Assembly (NCBI GenBank): GCA_029257435.1
Contig: JARIBI010000058.1
Span: forward strand, 1 to 64,000
Length of the DNA: 64,000 nucleotides
Source: Sporosarcina sp.
GTDB lineage: Bacteria > Bacillota > Bacilli > Bacillales_A > Planococcaceae
Direction: 5' to 3'
The notes under the pieces were generated by a model. The model had not been told where the DNA came from, ran no database searches, and worked only from the letters and a program-made list of their open reading frames with translations. A program made the position numbers and the translations under genes. Position 1 is the first letter of the stretch; the number at the start of each line of letters is the position of its first letter. Positions 1 through 9,344 of this stretch are shown here, piece after piece.

Positions 1-15
1 GGCTGTTTTTTATCA

Positions 16-927
16 TTATTTATGAATGCGCACTCTGGATAGCAGCAAAATCATGTACGTGAGCAACCCGAAGAGTAATGTCACGAAAAATGAGTGAAGC
101 AATGCAATGGAAAGGTTCAAACGAGTGAAGACAGAGAGCATTCCCGTTGTAGCTTGTGCCAGAACGAGCACCAATGCGATAGACCAGCTCCATACCAGCA
201 CTTTTTGATCACGATAGTTACGGAATACATGGATAGCGATATACGCAAGCCAGATGACAATTAATGCAGCAGCCGTACGATGTCCCATTTGTACCCACTC
301 ATTCAATGTGGAAGGGAGTTCGAATTGATCGTTTCTGCACAGCGGCCAATCCGCACAAGCCAGACTGGATTCTGTATGACGCACTAAAGCGCCTGTATAA
401 ATAACGATGTAAGAGTAAACGGTCACACCGATTGTATGGAATTTCAGTTTGGGTCCGACTTTGATCTTATCAGCGTCGAACTTTTTATCCACTTCAAAAA
501 TGAGAAGAGTTAGAAGCAGAACCGCCGCAAACGAAATTAATGAAATTCCGAAATGTAAAGCGAGGATGAAATCTCCTTGTCCCCATTTTACCTGTGCCGC
601 ACCTATGAGTGCTTGCAAGATGAGGAAAAATACAGCCATCACCGAGAGGAATTTAGTTTCACGAACATGTCCAATCGCTTTCCATGACCATACGGCTAAA
701 ATCACTATTAAAATTCCGACAGCACCTGTTACGAGACGATGAGAAAACTCGATTAATACTTCTGTTGTAATCTCGTCTGGAATTAGTTGACCATTACAGC
801 CAGGCCAATGTCTGCCGCAGCCCATACCGCTGTCTGTTTTCGTAACGAGCGCACCGCCGAGCATGATGAGCAGCATTCCAACTGTCGCAGCTACCGCAAA
901 CCATTTTAAGTAGTTATATCGTTTCAA
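16..927 (-). CDS. ctaA: Heme A synthase CtaA
   Basis: Membrane enzyme that oxidises the C8 methyl of heme O to the formyl group of heme A, the cofactor of the caa3 oxidase encoded next to it. The 303-residue protein shows about eight hydrophobic segments. The conserved histidines sit in FSHRLVTG (about residue 62) and GHRTAA (about 216), with LHSFF near 278. Two cysteine pairs lie in the outer loops, GCGRHWPGC near residues 36-44 and CADWPLC near 191-197, as in Bacillus-type CtaA. It is divergent from ctaB across a 321-bp region, the same arrangement as in B. subtilis. The length is normal and the ATG start is the only good one. Identification is secure. Confidence 0.97.
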   Translation of the reverse strand: MKRYNYLKWFAVAATVGMLLIMLGGALVTKTDSGMGCGRHWPGCNGQLIPDEITTEVLIEFSHRLVTGAVGILIVILAVWSWKAIGHVRETKFLSVMAVFFLILQALIGAAQVKWGQGDFILALHFGISLISFAAVLLLTLLIFEVDKKFDADKIKVGPKLKFHTIGVTVYSYIVIYTGALVRHTESSLACADWPLCRNDQFELPSTLNEWVQMGHRTAAALIVIWLAYIAIHVFRNYRDQKVLVWSWSIALVLVLAQATTGMLSVFTRLNLSIALLHSFFVTLLFGLLTYMILLLSRVRIHK

Positions 928-1248
928 ACAAAGACACCTTCTTCTGTAAAATGTCGACCGTTGAAAAGGTCTCTAGTTTTTAATGATAGAGAATCCCGTC
1001 ATAAAACACAATGCCGGAAACAAAGAAGAGTTGATAAGGTTTGGGTTTTCACAAAAAGTTCATAAAAAAGACCTGATAACTTCACAAATAGGTACGTGGA
1101 ATGATTTACTATAGAGTGTGCACTGTATAATTCCTTGAGAGAGTGTGCAATTCTATACAAATTGCGATTTTGTATAGAAATTGTGAAGGATTTTCGATAT
1201 AGTTAAGTACAGCGGTCATTTTTTAAAGGCTTTGAAAGGGGGAGTCAA
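928..1248. promoter_or_regulatory. ctaA-ctaB divergent control region with palindrome and TTTGTGAA-like motifs
   Basis: 321 bp without a gene. Seen directly: an inverted repeat TTCTATACAAA-TTGCGA-TTTTGTATAGAA at 1151-1179; the 9-mer GAGTGTGCA twice, at 1114-1122 and 1141-1149; a TATAAT at 1126-1131 without a convincing -35; and TTTGTGAA-like motifs on the minus strand at 1046-1057 and 1081-1089, with TTGTGAA on the plus strand at 1181-1187. The B. subtilis ctaA promoter is activated by ResD, whose boxes resemble TTTGTGAAT, so a ResD-type assignment is reasonable but inferred. The palindrome is A+T rich and has no T run, so it looks more like an operator than a terminator. Confidence 0.5.
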
Positions 1249-2169
1249 ATGTCAAACAGTCGTACGACTGCTGCAGAGACGGTACCGGAAACTGTAATTG
1301 CACCAACATTCATGAAGGACTTTTTAGCACTCATTAAAATTGGAATAGTGAATTCTAACTTGATTACTGCGTTCACGGGTCTTTTCTTGGCGTTCCAGTT
1401 TGCGAACATCAATTTTGTACATAGACTGGATCTTATGATTGCTACTCTTTTCGGAACTGCCTTAATCATAGCCGGTTCAGCAGCGCTGAATAATTTGATC
1501 GATCGTGATATCGACCCGATTATGACACGTACTCGGACTAGACCTACAGTGACTGGCCGATTTAAAGCCCCGGCAGTCCTTGCAATGGCTTTAGGGTTTA
1601 TCGCAATTGGAGAAGGGTTGCTGTTTTCAGCAAATGCTACTGCAGGACTTCTTGGTCTCGCAGGAGTATTCAGTTATGTCGTTCTTTATTCGATGTGGTC
1701 AAAACGCCGTCACGTATCAAATACGATTGTCGGAAGTTTATCTGGAGCTATTCCGCCGCTTATTGGATGGGCAGCAGTAGAACCGTCACTTGGATTTGGA
1801 GCTTTGGCGTTGTTCCTAATTATGTTTGTCTGGCAGCCGCCGCACTTTTATGCGCTGGCTATGAAAAAAACAGATGAATATGGAGCAGCTGGAATTCCCA
1901 TGTTACCTGTCGTAAAAGGATTTGCCCGCACAAAGAAATCAATGCTTGCGTGGGTTGTGCTGTTATTTCCTTTGCCTTTTTTATTAAGCGAATTGGGAAT
2001 TGGGTTTCTGATTTTGGCAACACTGTTAAACGTAGGCTGGTTATTGCTGGCTCTAAAAGGATTCAGTGCGAAAGATGATTTAAAGTGGGCAACATCCATG
2101 TTCATCTACTCATTGAATTACATGACAATCCTTTTTGTCTCGATGATTATCTTTTCGATTTTCATCTAA
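1249..2169 (+). CDS. ctaB: Protoheme IX farnesyltransferase CtaB
   Basis: UbiA-family prenyltransferase that adds a farnesyl group to protoheme IX to make heme O, the substrate of CtaA. The 306-residue polytopic protein carries the first Asp-rich motif NNLIDRDIDPIMTRT (about residues 82-96) and the second conserved loop YSMWSKRR (about 145). The start is ATG behind GAAAGGGGGAGTC. It is the first gene of the plus-strand cta set and lies about 100 bp before ctaC, matching the B. subtilis order. Length and motifs are normal. Confidence 0.97.
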   Translation: MSNSRTTAAETVPETVIAPTFMKDFLALIKIGIVNSNLITAFTGLFLAFQFANINFVHRLDLMIATLFGTALIIAGSAALNNLIDRDIDPIMTRTRTRPTVTGRFKAPAVLAMALGFIAIGEGLLFSANATAGLLGLAGVFSYVVLYSMWSKRRHVSNTIVGSLSGAIPPLIGWAAVEPSLGFGALALFLIMFVWQPPHFYALAMKKTDEYGAAGIPMLPVVKGFARTKKSMLAWVVLLFPLPFLLSELGIGFLILATLLNVGWLLLALKGFSAKDDLKWATSMFIYSLNYMTILFVSMIIFSIFI

Positions 2170-2266
2170 ATGTCTGGAATTCTTTCTTTGACAGGAATTC
2201 ATTATAGAGAGGTCTTTACTCCTCAATGGAAGAAAACACTATTAGAAAGAGAGGGATTATGAAGCG

Positions 2267-3331
2267 ATGATGAAAGGACTCAAAAAATGGCGTCTCTTTT
2301 CCTTGTTAGCGGTTCTGACTGTTTTTTTAGCAGGATGTGGCCAACAGGAATTATCCACGCTTCTACCGGCTGGTCAGGTAGGTAAAGATCAGTTTAAGCT
2401 GCTGATGCTTTCTTCAGGTATCATGTTGTTCGTCATTCTTGTTGTAGTCGTAATTTATGTAGTCGCATTGATTCGTTTCAGACGTTCGAAACTAGGTGAG
2501 GATTTCGTGCCTGAACAAGTTGAAGGCAGTCATAAATTGGAACTTGTTTGGACAATCATTCCAATTATCCTCATTATCATTCTTGCAGTTCCTACTGTAT
2601 ATTACACATATAAACTTGGGGACGTAAAAGCAATGGAAGAAGTAGACGACGAAGGAAATGCGAAGCATCTTGTTGTTGACGTTACCGCTAAGCTTTACTG
2701 GTGGGAATTCGAATACCCGGATCTCGGGATTGTAACAGCACAAGAACTCGTAGTACCAACTAAGGAGAAAGTATTCTTCAATCTGAAAGCTGCAGACGTG
2801 AAGCACTCCTTCTGGATCCCGGCAATCGGCGGTAAGTTGGATACGAACGTTGAAAACTTAAACAAGTTTTTCCTGACATTCGATCAAGAATCAAAAGGTC
2901 TTAAAGATGGCGTATTCTATGGTAAATGTGCTGAGCTATGCGGACCGTCTCACTCACTGATGGATTTCAAAGTAAAAACATTACCGCGTGATGAGTTCAA
3001 CGCATGGGCGAAAAACATGAAGGCAACTGCAGATGAAACCCCTGTAGCAAACGCAGCAGGTGAAGAAGTCTTCAAACAAAGCTGTATCACTTGTCACGCC
3101 ACTTCTGGTGCTGGATCAAGCGGAGCACCCGGTCCGAACCTTGCAGCATTTGGTGACCGTAACCGCGTCGCTGGTTTCCTAGATCATGATGAAGAGCACT
3201 TGAAAGAATGGATTAAGAATCCACAAAAAGTTAAACCGGGCAACAAAATGCCTTCTTTTGAAAATCAGCTTTCTGACCAAGAGTTAGACGACTTAGCTGA
3301 GTACTTGCTTGGCTTGTCTGTTGAGCAGTAA
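2267..3331 (+). CDS. ctaC: Cytochrome c oxidase subunit II, caa3 type
   Basis: Subunit II takes electrons from cytochrome c into CuA. The protein begins with a lipoprotein signal peptide ending in a lipobox, FLAGC (Cys about residue 24), followed by two transmembrane helices near 44-65 and 88-108. The cupredoxin domain holds the CuA ligands in GKCAELCGPSHSLM (about 223-236). A C-terminal cytochrome c domain has the heme motif CITCH (about 275-279) and a likely distal Met in NKMPSF. That fused cytochrome makes this a caa3 enzyme rather than aa3. The length of 354 residues is usual for Bacillales CtaC. It is followed after 35 bp by ctaD. Confidence 0.97.
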   Translation: MMKGLKKWRLFSLLAVLTVFLAGCGQQELSTLLPAGQVGKDQFKLLMLSSGIMLFVILVVVVIYVVALIRFRRSKLGEDFVPEQVEGSHKLELVWTIIPIILIIILAVPTVYYTYKLGDVKAMEEVDDEGNAKHLVVDVTAKLYWWEFEYPDLGIVTAQELVVPTKEKVFFNLKAADVKHSFWIPAIGGKLDTNVENLNKFFLTFDQESKGLKDGVFYGKCAELCGPSHSLMDFKVKTLPRDEFNAWAKNMKATADETPVANAAGEEVFKQSCITCHATSGAGSSGAPGPNLAAFGDRNRVAGFLDHDEEHLKEWIKNPQKVKPGNKMPSFENQLSDQELDDLAEYLLGLSVEQ

Positions 3332-3366
3332 TACGTAACGCGATATTGAAGAGGAGGTAAAACAAC

Positions 3367-5247
3367 GTGAGTTCTGTTGCTCAAAAAAGAGGATTCGGCG
3401 CAGCCCTTTGGGATTGGATGACAACTGTCGACCATAAGAAGATCGGAATTCTTTACCTCATTGGCGGCGGTTTCTTCTTCGTCGTCGGCGGTATTGAAGC
3501 GATGATCATTCGTCTCCAGCTGTTAAAGCCGAACAATGACCTAGTTAGTGCAGGTCTTTTCAATGATTTAATCACGATGCATGGTACTACGATGATTTTC
3601 TTGGCCGCCATGCCGATACTATTTGGATTTATGAACTATATTATGCCACTCCAAATCGGAGCGCGTGACGTTGCGTTCCCATTCATTAACTCATTAGGTT
3701 TCTGGATGTTCTTCTTTGGAGGATTGTTCCTGAATATATCATGGCTTATTGGGCAAGTTCCTGATGCTGGATGGACTTCTTATGCATCGCTGTCACTTGC
3801 TTCTACAGGACACGGAATTGACTTTTATGCGATAGGTCTTCAAATCGCTGGTGGGGGTACGCTGATGGCCGGGATTAACTTCCTTGTTACCATCATTAAT
3901 ATGCGTGCACCAGGTATGACATATATGAGGATGCCATTGTTTACTTGGACGACATTTGTCGCTTCAGCAATGATCCTTTTCGCTTTCCCACCACTTACTG
4001 TCGGTTTGTTCTTCTTAACATTCGACCGTATGTTTGGCGGTAACTTCTTTGATCATCAGATGGGTGGAAACACAATTATCTGGGAGCATATTTTCTGGAT
4101 CTTCGGACACCCTGAAGTATATATCTTGATTTTGCCGGCATTCGGTATTTTCTCTGAGATTTTCTCAATCTTCTCTCGCAAGCGCTTGTTTGGATATCCA
4201 GCAATGGTATTTGCGACAGTGTTGATTGGGTTCTTAGGATTCATGGTTTGGGCTCACCACATGTTTACAGTAGGTCTTGGGCCAACTGCAAACGCAATCT
4301 TCGCAGTTGCCACGATGGCGATTGCTGTCCCAACTGGTGTTAAAATCTTCAACTGGCTGCTTACAATTTGGGGCGGAAGCATTGTCCTTACAACTCCAAT
4401 GTTGTATGCACTTGGATTCATCCCGTCATTCGTAATGGGTGGTGTTACAGGGGTTATGCAGGGTGCTGCACCTCTTGACTATCAATTACACGATAGTTAT
4501 TTCATTGTTGCTCACTTCCACTACGTAATCGTTGGCGGAGTTGTACTTGCGATCTTAGCAGGTGTCCACCTTTACTGGCCGAAAATGTTCGGAACAATGC
4601 TCAGTGAAACACTTGGTAAAATTACGTTCGTCTTCTTCTTTGTCGGATTCCACTGTACATTCCTGATCCAGCATTGGCTTGGATTCTGGGGAATGCCGCG
4701 TCGTGTTTGGACATATATGGACGGACAAGGCTGGAATACTGCAAACTTAATCAGTTCAATCGGTGCGCTTCTAATGGCGATCGGTGTGATTGTATTGGTC
4801 ATCAATATCATTATGACAACTGTTAAGAATGTACGTATTGGAAATGATCCATGGGGCGACGGACGTACGCTTGAATGGGCGATTCCATCACCACCGCCAT
4901 TCTATAACTTCACTCAGACTCCACTTGTCCGCGGACTTGATACAGTTTGGATTGAAAAGCAGGAAGGCAACGCAACAGGTCTTACATTTGCTGAGCCTGT
5001 AACGGATATCCACATGCCGAATGGTTCAATCATTCCATTCTTCATGACATTTGGTTTGTTCATCGCAGGATTTGGTGCAATGTTCCACCAAGAAACATCT
5101 TGGGGACTTCCAGTGCTCATCTTGGGTCTTGCTTGGACGTTTGTCTCAATGGCAATGCGCTCAGTTAAAGATGACCTAGGCTTCCATGTAACAAAAGAAG
5201 AAATTCAGCGTGATATTAACAATGCTCATAAAGGGGGTCAAAACTGA
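3367..5247 (+). CDS. ctaD: Cytochrome c oxidase subunit I
   Basis: Heme-copper catalytic subunit with low-spin heme a and the a3-CuB centre, reducing O2 and pumping protons. In 626 residues it shows MHGTTMIF (heme a ligand region, about 71), the H-Y cross-link motif FGHPEVYI (about 250), WAHHMF (about 298) and AHFHYVIVGG (about 385). The gene starts with GTG behind GAGGAGGT; no better start is in reach. It overlaps ctaE by one base (TGATG), implying coupled translation. The extended C-terminus is typical of the Bacillus caa3 enzyme. Confidence 0.98.
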   Translation: MSSVAQKRGFGAALWDWMTTVDHKKIGILYLIGGGFFFVVGGIEAMIIRLQLLKPNNDLVSAGLFNDLITMHGTTMIFLAAMPILFGFMNYIMPLQIGARDVAFPFINSLGFWMFFFGGLFLNISWLIGQVPDAGWTSYASLSLASTGHGIDFYAIGLQIAGGGTLMAGINFLVTIINMRAPGMTYMRMPLFTWTTFVASAMILFAFPPLTVGLFFLTFDRMFGGNFFDHQMGGNTIIWEHIFWIFGHPEVYILILPAFGIFSEIFSIFSRKRLFGYPAMVFATVLIGFLGFMVWAHHMFTVGLGPTANAIFAVATMAIAVPTGVKIFNWLLTIWGGSIVLTTPMLYALGFIPSFVMGGVTGVMQGAAPLDYQLHDSYFIVAHFHYVIVGGVVLAILAGVHLYWPKMFGTMLSETLGKITFVFFFVGFHCTFLIQHWLGFWGMPRRVWTYMDGQGWNTANLISSIGALLMAIGVIVLVINIIMTTVKNVRIGNDPWGDGRTLEWAIPSPPPFYNFTQTPLVRGLDTVWIEKQEGNATGLTFAEPVTDIHMPNGSIIPFFMTFGLFIAGFGAMFHQETSWGLPVLILGLAWTFVSMAMRSVKDDLGFHVTKEEIQRDINNAHKGGQN

Positions 5248-5873
5248 TGGATTTGAATAAAAAATTCACTCCGGAAACTTGGCCGGAACACCCTGAGCGT
5301 GCAACACTTGAAGCAAAGAATAAGTTTGTTGGCTTCTGGCTCTTCCTTGGCGGAGAAACGATTCTTTTTGCGACGTTATTTGCAACTTATATGGCGCTTA
5401 AGAATAAAGGACCAAGCGGTTTCGGCTTCTCGACTCAAGAACTTTATCAGCTTCCACTAGTATTTGTCATGACGTTGTTACTTTTAACGTCTTCACTTAC
5501 TAGTGTGTATGCGATGCACCATATGAAGAATTACAACTTCAAAAAAATGCAGCTGTGGTTAGCTATCACTGCATTCCTTGGACTTTGCTTCCTGGGACTT
5601 GAAGTGTATGAGTTCTCTCATTACGTAAAAGAAGGCTTTACATTTGGAAATAGTGCATTTAGTTCATCGTTCTTTACACTTGTAGGAACACACGGTTTCC
5701 ACGTTGCCATCGGACTTGTTTGGGTAACATTGCTGCTCTTACGAAATGCAAAACGCGGCTTGAACCTGTATAATGCAACTAAGTACTATACGTTCTCACT
5801 TTACTGGCACTTCATTGACGTCGTATGGGTATTCATCTTTACGGTAGTTTACTTGATGGGAGTGATCGGATAA
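5247..5873 (+). CDS. ctaE: Cytochrome c oxidase subunit III
   Basis: Subunit III stabilises the catalytic core and supports proton uptake in heme-copper oxidases. The 208-residue protein has five hydrophobic segments and the family motifs FWLFLGGETILFATLF (about 31-46) and GTHGFHVAIGL (about 149-159). Its ATG overlaps the ctaD stop by one base, and ctaF begins two bases after its stop. This is the five-helix short form usual in Bacillales. Confidence 0.97.
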   Translation: MDLNKKFTPETWPEHPERATLEAKNKFVGFWLFLGGETILFATLFATYMALKNKGPSGFGFSTQELYQLPLVFVMTLLLLTSSLTSVYAMHHMKNYNFKKMQLWLAITAFLGLCFLGLEVYEFSHYVKEGFTFGNSAFSSSFFTLVGTHGFHVAIGLVWVTLLLLRNAKRGLNLYNATKYYTFSLYWHFIDVVWVFIFTVVYLMGVIG

Positions 5874-5874
5874 C

Positions 5875-6222
5875 ATGGCAGAAGTAGAAATGTATAAGAG
5901 AACCCCTCTTGAACAGGATCTATTCGTCCGTCGTTCAAAGGAAACTATGCGCGGTCAAGTTATGATGTTCTCACTCATGATTTTCATGACACTTGTCTCG
6001 TTTACATTCGTCGTGGCTTATCAGCAAGGAGTGGATGGGTTTTCTAAGTATTTAGTAATCCCGGTTCTTTTCCTCTTTGCTGCAGTTCAAGTAGCATTAC
6101 AGCTGTACTATTTCATGCACATGAAAGATAAGGGACACGGTGTTCCTCAGATGTTCATGTTCACAGGAGTAGTATTTGCATTCCTGATTCCACTTGCTTT
6201 CGTTACGATTGTTTGGTGGTAA
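5875..6222 (+). CDS. ctaF: Cytochrome c oxidase subunit IV
   Basis: Small accessory subunit (CtaF/CyoD-like family), 115 residues with three membrane segments. The motif QLYYFMHMKDKG near residues 76-87 is typical of the family. It starts two bases after ctaE and is followed by a strong terminator, so ctaB-F probably form one transcription unit. Function is inferred from family and operon position. Confidence 0.93.
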   Translation: MAEVEMYKRTPLEQDLFVRRSKETMRGQVMMFSLMIFMTLVSFTFVVAYQQGVDGFSKYLVIPVLFLFAAVQVALQLYYFMHMKDKGHGVPQMFMFTGVVFAFLIPLAFVTIVWW

Positions 6223-6228
6223 GCACTA

Positions 6229-6272
6229 AAAACCTCTGTCTTTAGCCAAGGGCTAAAGACAGAGGTTTTCTT
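6229..6272 (+). terminator. Intrinsic terminator after ctaF
   Basis: A perfect 19-bp stem, AAAACCTCTGTCTTTAGCC at 6229-6247 with its complement at 6251-6269 and a 3-nt loop, ends in TTTT. It separates ctaB-F from ctaG. The A run on the left arm would also let it act on the opposite strand. Confidence 0.85.
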
Positions 6273-6299
6273 ATTTGTACCAATGTCAAAGAACGTTCA

Positions 6300-6328
6300 T
6301 TGTGTTACCTAAAAGAAGAGCCTATAAT
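6300..6328 (+). promoter_or_regulatory. Probable sigma-A promoter of ctaG-ctaM
   Basis: TTGTGT (6300-6305), a 17-bp spacer and TATAAT (6323-6328). The -10 is exact and the -35 matches three of six bases. It lies just after the ctaF terminator and 33 bp before the ctaG start, where a promoter is expected. Confidence 0.55.
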
Positions 6329-6360
6329 AGGAACAGATCTTATAAAAGGAGCTGAGGCAA

Positions 6361-7275
6361 TTGCCGTTAAGTATATTTGGCTTCCGCGCTTTATGGAGTC
6401 CGTACTTTTTCTTATTTCTCGTTCTCGTGACGGTCCTTTATTTTTTATTGACTAAAAAGTGGAGAACACGATTTGAAGGAACTGAGGCTGTCACTTCCAG
6501 ACAAATCACCTCTTTCATTTCCGCAATTGTACTGCTGTATATAGTAAAAGGATCCCCAATGGATTTGATGGGACATATTCTGTTTTCTGTTCATATGGGA
6601 CAAATGGCGCTTTTGCTGTTGGTGATTGCTCCTTTATTCATTGTCGGAATTCCGAACTTTTTATGGAAGAAAGTGTTCAGTTTCCCAAAACTCGCAGCGG
6701 TTATCCGGTTTTTCACTAAGCCGGTCATTAGCTTGATTGCGTTTACGATTATGTTTTCGTTAAACCACTATCCGCTCGTCCTGGATACAATCAAACTAAG
6801 CTTAATGCTGCATACTGCATTTACGCTGACATTATTTTTATCGGCGCTGTTTTTATGGTGGCCAATATTCAACACACTTCCAGGGGAGCCTCAATTACAT
6901 GGCTTGAAAAAAATCGGTTATGTCATTTTGAGTGCAATTCTGTTAACACCTGCTTGTTCGTTAATCATTTTTGCCGAAGTTCCGGTGTATGAGACGTATA
7001 GCAGCGGTGAAGCATGGCTGAAAGCAATGGCGCTGTGTGTACCTGCTGGAACGCTGTCCGGTCTGACGATTTCCGGCCCTGAGTTATTTACGAATATGCC
7101 AACGCTTTATGACCAGCAGCTTGGCGGGATTATTATGAAAGTCATTCAAGAATTATTGTATGTATTCATCATTGGTAAAATCTTCATTACATGGTATCGT
7201 GATGAACAAGATAATGCTGACGAAATTACTCGTCAAGACCTGATTAACCGCAAAAACTTGACGATGCACGGTTGA
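6361..7275 (+). CDS. ctaG: Cytochrome c oxidase assembly factor CtaG
   Basis: Bacillus-type CtaG (caa3_CtaG family), a polytopic protein needed for caa3 activity; it is unrelated in sequence to the Cox11-type CtaG. In 304 residues it has about seven hydrophobic segments and conserved pieces such as HILFSVHMGQMALL (about 73-86), a probable metal-site region. It starts with TTG behind AAAAGGAGC. It lies between the ctaF terminator and ctaM and probably shares a transcript with ctaM. Confidence 0.95.
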   Translation: MPLSIFGFRALWSPYFFLFLVLVTVLYFLLTKKWRTRFEGTEAVTSRQITSFISAIVLLYIVKGSPMDLMGHILFSVHMGQMALLLLVIAPLFIVGIPNFLWKKVFSFPKLAAVIRFFTKPVISLIAFTIMFSLNHYPLVLDTIKLSLMLHTAFTLTLFLSALFLWWPIFNTLPGEPQLHGLKKIGYVILSAILLTPACSLIIFAEVPVYETYSSGEAWLKAMALCVPAGTLSGLTISGPELFTNMPTLYDQQLGGIIMKVIQELLYVFIIGKIFITWYRDEQDNADEITRQDLINRKNLTMHG

Positions 7276-7307
7276 TTGTTACATCTGAATAGAAACGGAG
7301 AACTAAT

Positions 7308-7769
7308 ATGAACTTGCCAATCCTGCCGACATTAAGCACTTTGCTCATTATTATTTCCGGCATTTTAGTAGTGATTGGGTGGATGCTGATACGCAAAAAT
7401 CGGAAACAAGCACACAAAAATGTGATGATTGCCGCATCTATTTCAGCACTGCTGTTTTTAGTGATTTACTTATCAAGGACAGCAATTTTGGGGAACACAG
7501 CTTTCGGTGGACCCGATTCTGTTAAAATCTATTACACCGTATTTTTGATCTTCCATATTTGTTTGGCTACCTTAGGGGGCGTTTTGGGTGTGTTATCACT
7601 CATTTCAGGATTCAAGGATAACTTACCTAGACATAAACGTCTTGGGCCAGTAACGAGTACTGTGTGGGTTTTTGCAGCCATTACCGGTGTTGCAGTCTAT
7701 TTTCTTCTCTATGTATTCTACAAAGGCGGAGAAACGACTTCAATGATTAAAGCGATTTTAGGATTTTAA
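7308..7769 (+). CDS. ctaM: DUF420 membrane protein CtaM (YozB-like)
   Basis: A 153-residue DUF420 protein with four hydrophobic helices and the conserved pieces YLSRT (about 54) and KIYYTVFLIFHI (about 72). The DUF420 protein CtaM of Staphylococcus aureus is needed for aa3 oxidase function, and B. subtilis YozB is the same family. Position directly after ctaG supports an oxidase maturation role. The gene has an ATG behind CGGAGAAC and ends at a bidirectional terminator. Confidence 0.87.
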   Translation: MNLPILPTLSTLLIIISGILVVIGWMLIRKNRKQAHKNVMIAASISALLFLVIYLSRTAILGNTAFGGPDSVKIYYTVFLIFHICLATLGGVLGVLSLISGFKDNLPRHKRLGPVTSTVWVFAAITGVAVYFLLYVFYKGGETTSMIKAILGF

Positions 7770-7772
7770 CAC

Positions 7773-7811
7773 AAAAGACGCATGCCCCTATTATTGGGAT
7801 ATGCGTCTTTT
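7773..7811. terminator. Bidirectional terminator between ctaM and the YtvI-like gene
   Basis: AAAAGACGCAT (7773-7783) pairs with ATGCGTCTTTT (7801-7811), with an inner CCC/GGG pairing. A run and T run on opposite sides let it serve both convergent genes. Confidence 0.8.
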
Positions 7812-7822
7812 CAAATTTCGAT

Positions 7823-8881
7823 TTAAATTTTAAAGTTCATTTTAATGATTCCTGCTTCAATTGCTGTCGTAAAGAGAATCACGACCATTGGGCCGATGAA
7901 GAATCCGAGGACTCCGAACAGTTTCAGGCCGATAAACATTCCGATCAATGTGGGGAGAGGGGACAAGCCGATTTGGGCTCCCATCACTTTTGGTTCCACA
8001 GTTCTTCTGATAATCAGAAGCGTCGCAGCTAATATTGCCAGCTTTGTTCCCATTGCAACGTCGCCGCTTACATACTCATAAAGCGACCAAGGTGCCAGAA
8101 TGATAATTGACCCCAATATAGGAATAACATCGATAATCCAAATAATGATCGCCATGACGACTGCGTATTTCGGAACAATTAACAGCAGCCCGACGAATGC
8201 TACAGCTAAAATGATGAAACTTACGAGCAATTGCGCTTTCATGAATCCAATAACTGTGGCATTCAGTTTCGTGGTCATGTATCGTACTTTTTCAGCTGTC
8301 CGGTCCGTTAATAAGTTAAACGCACTTTGTTTTAACTGAGGCAGCTCGAGCATAAACAAGAACAAGGCGATTAAGAAGACGATGAAACTCACGAGAAAAT
8401 TCGGAATTTCAGAAGCGAGTGCAATAATCTTTTCATAGCTCAACAATTCAAGAAGGGAAATTTTGAAGGAAGTGAGCGCAGCAGTCAATTGTTCTTGTGT
8501 AGCTTTGACGATATCTGAAGGCATTCCAGACGTATATTTAAATACTTTTTCTTGCATATCAATCCATACACCAGATAACGAGTTTAAATAGTCTGGCGCA
8601 TCCTTTGTAAATTGAATAATCTTGCCGATCAAAGAAGTTACGGAATAATAGATACCTACCGAAACAAGTAAAACGACAAAGATGAATACGGAAATAACGG
8701 ATAGCTTCCGCTTCCACTTGAACTTCCGCTCTACTAATTTGACCAGCGGATCAATGATCAGTGCTGTCAGCAGGGCTAAAATAAGCGGTATTGATACCGG
8801 GAGTATAAAGAATAGAGCAGCAGCTGCAATAAGAGCAGTCACTAAGATTAAGAATGTTCGTTTTGTTAACCATTTCGACAC
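7823..8881 (-). CDS. AI-2E family transporter, YtvI-like
   Basis: Polytopic protein of the AI-2E/PerM family with about eight hydrophobic segments and the family's conserved C-terminal half, including IDVIPILGSIIILAPW (about 250-265) and EPKVMGAQIGLSPLPTL (about 297-313). It most resembles the YtvI group, linked to sporulation in B. subtilis; the substrate is unknown. I place the start at GTG 8881 because GGAGG lies at the right distance before it; the longer ATG frame (8923) has no such site. That gives 352 residues. The gene is alone on the minus strand here and is not next to its B. subtilis neighbours. Confidence 0.75.
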   Translation of the reverse strand: MSKWLTKRTFLILVTALIAAAALFFILPVSIPLILALLTALIIDPLVKLVERKFKWKRKLSVISVFIFVVLLVSVGIYYSVTSLIGKIIQFTKDAPDYLNSLSGVWIDMQEKVFKYTSGMPSDIVKATQEQLTAALTSFKISLLELLSYEKIIALASEIPNFLVSFIVFLIALFLFMLELPQLKQSAFNLLTDRTAEKVRYMTTKLNATVIGFMKAQLLVSFIILAVAFVGLLLIVPKYAVVMAIIIWIIDVIPILGSIIILAPWSLYEYVSGDVAMGTKLAILAATLLIIRRTVEPKVMGAQIGLSPLPTLIGMFIGLKLFGVLGFFIGPMVVILFTTAIEAGIIKMNFKI

Positions 8882-8942
8882 CCGGCATTCCTCCAAATTG
8901 TGTATTGTTTCTATTATAGCCAAAATAAATGAAAATGGATAT

Positions 8943-8971
8943 TAAAAACCGGAGAATAGAATATTCTCCGG
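8943..8971 (-). terminator. Terminator after yugN
   Basis: On the minus strand CCGGAGAATA, a 3-nt loop and TATTCTCCGG are followed by TTTTT. The stem is ten perfect base pairs and sits just after the yugN stop. Confidence 0.85.
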
Positions 8972-8978
8972 TAGACAA

Positions 8979-9344
8979 TCATTTTTTTAAGTTGAACGCT
9001 TGTAAATCTTTCACAAGACCTGTTAATGTCTTTTTGCAATCATTGACAACGAACGGTGGATAAAACTCATCATCTCCGTACTCAACACCGTGAGGATAAT
9101 AGTGTTTTCCAAGTTGCGGAGTGATGAATTCAATCACTGCTTCGTTCTTGCCAACATCACCATTTGGTGTTAACCCGTATACACGCAGATAGAACACGCC
9201 TTCGCTAACCGTGTACTTTTTGTCGAACGTGACACGTTCGTAGTCCCATTGTCCCGCAAGAACTAAATCATATCTTTTAGCAATTTCTTCAAGATCAGTT
9301 AGGCTGACAGCCAGCTCTTCAATACCTGTGTTTACAAAATCCAT
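8979..9344 (-). CDS. yugN: YugN-like family protein
   Basis: A 121-residue soluble protein resembling B. subtilis YugN (YugN-like family), whose function is not known. It has no membrane segment or recognisable catalytic motif; the C-terminal part has a conserved aromatic stretch, PHGVEYGDDEFYPPF (about 83-97). The ATG has a strong AAGGAGGAAG site upstream. It is monocistronic with its own terminator. Confidence 0.8.
   Translation of the reverse strand: MDFVNTGIEELAVSLTDLEEIAKRYDLVLAGQWDYERVTFDKKYTVSEGVFYLRVYGLTPNGDVGKNEAVIEFITPQLGKHYYPHGVEYGDDEFYPPFVVNDCKKTLTGLVKDLQAFNLKK

Noticed and set aside
1126-1131. TATAAT as the ctaB promoter -10
   Set aside because: No acceptable -35 at 16-18 bp; kept only as part of the control region.
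2188-2208. TTGACA and TATAGA before ctaC as a promoter
   Set aside because: Spacer is only 9 bp.
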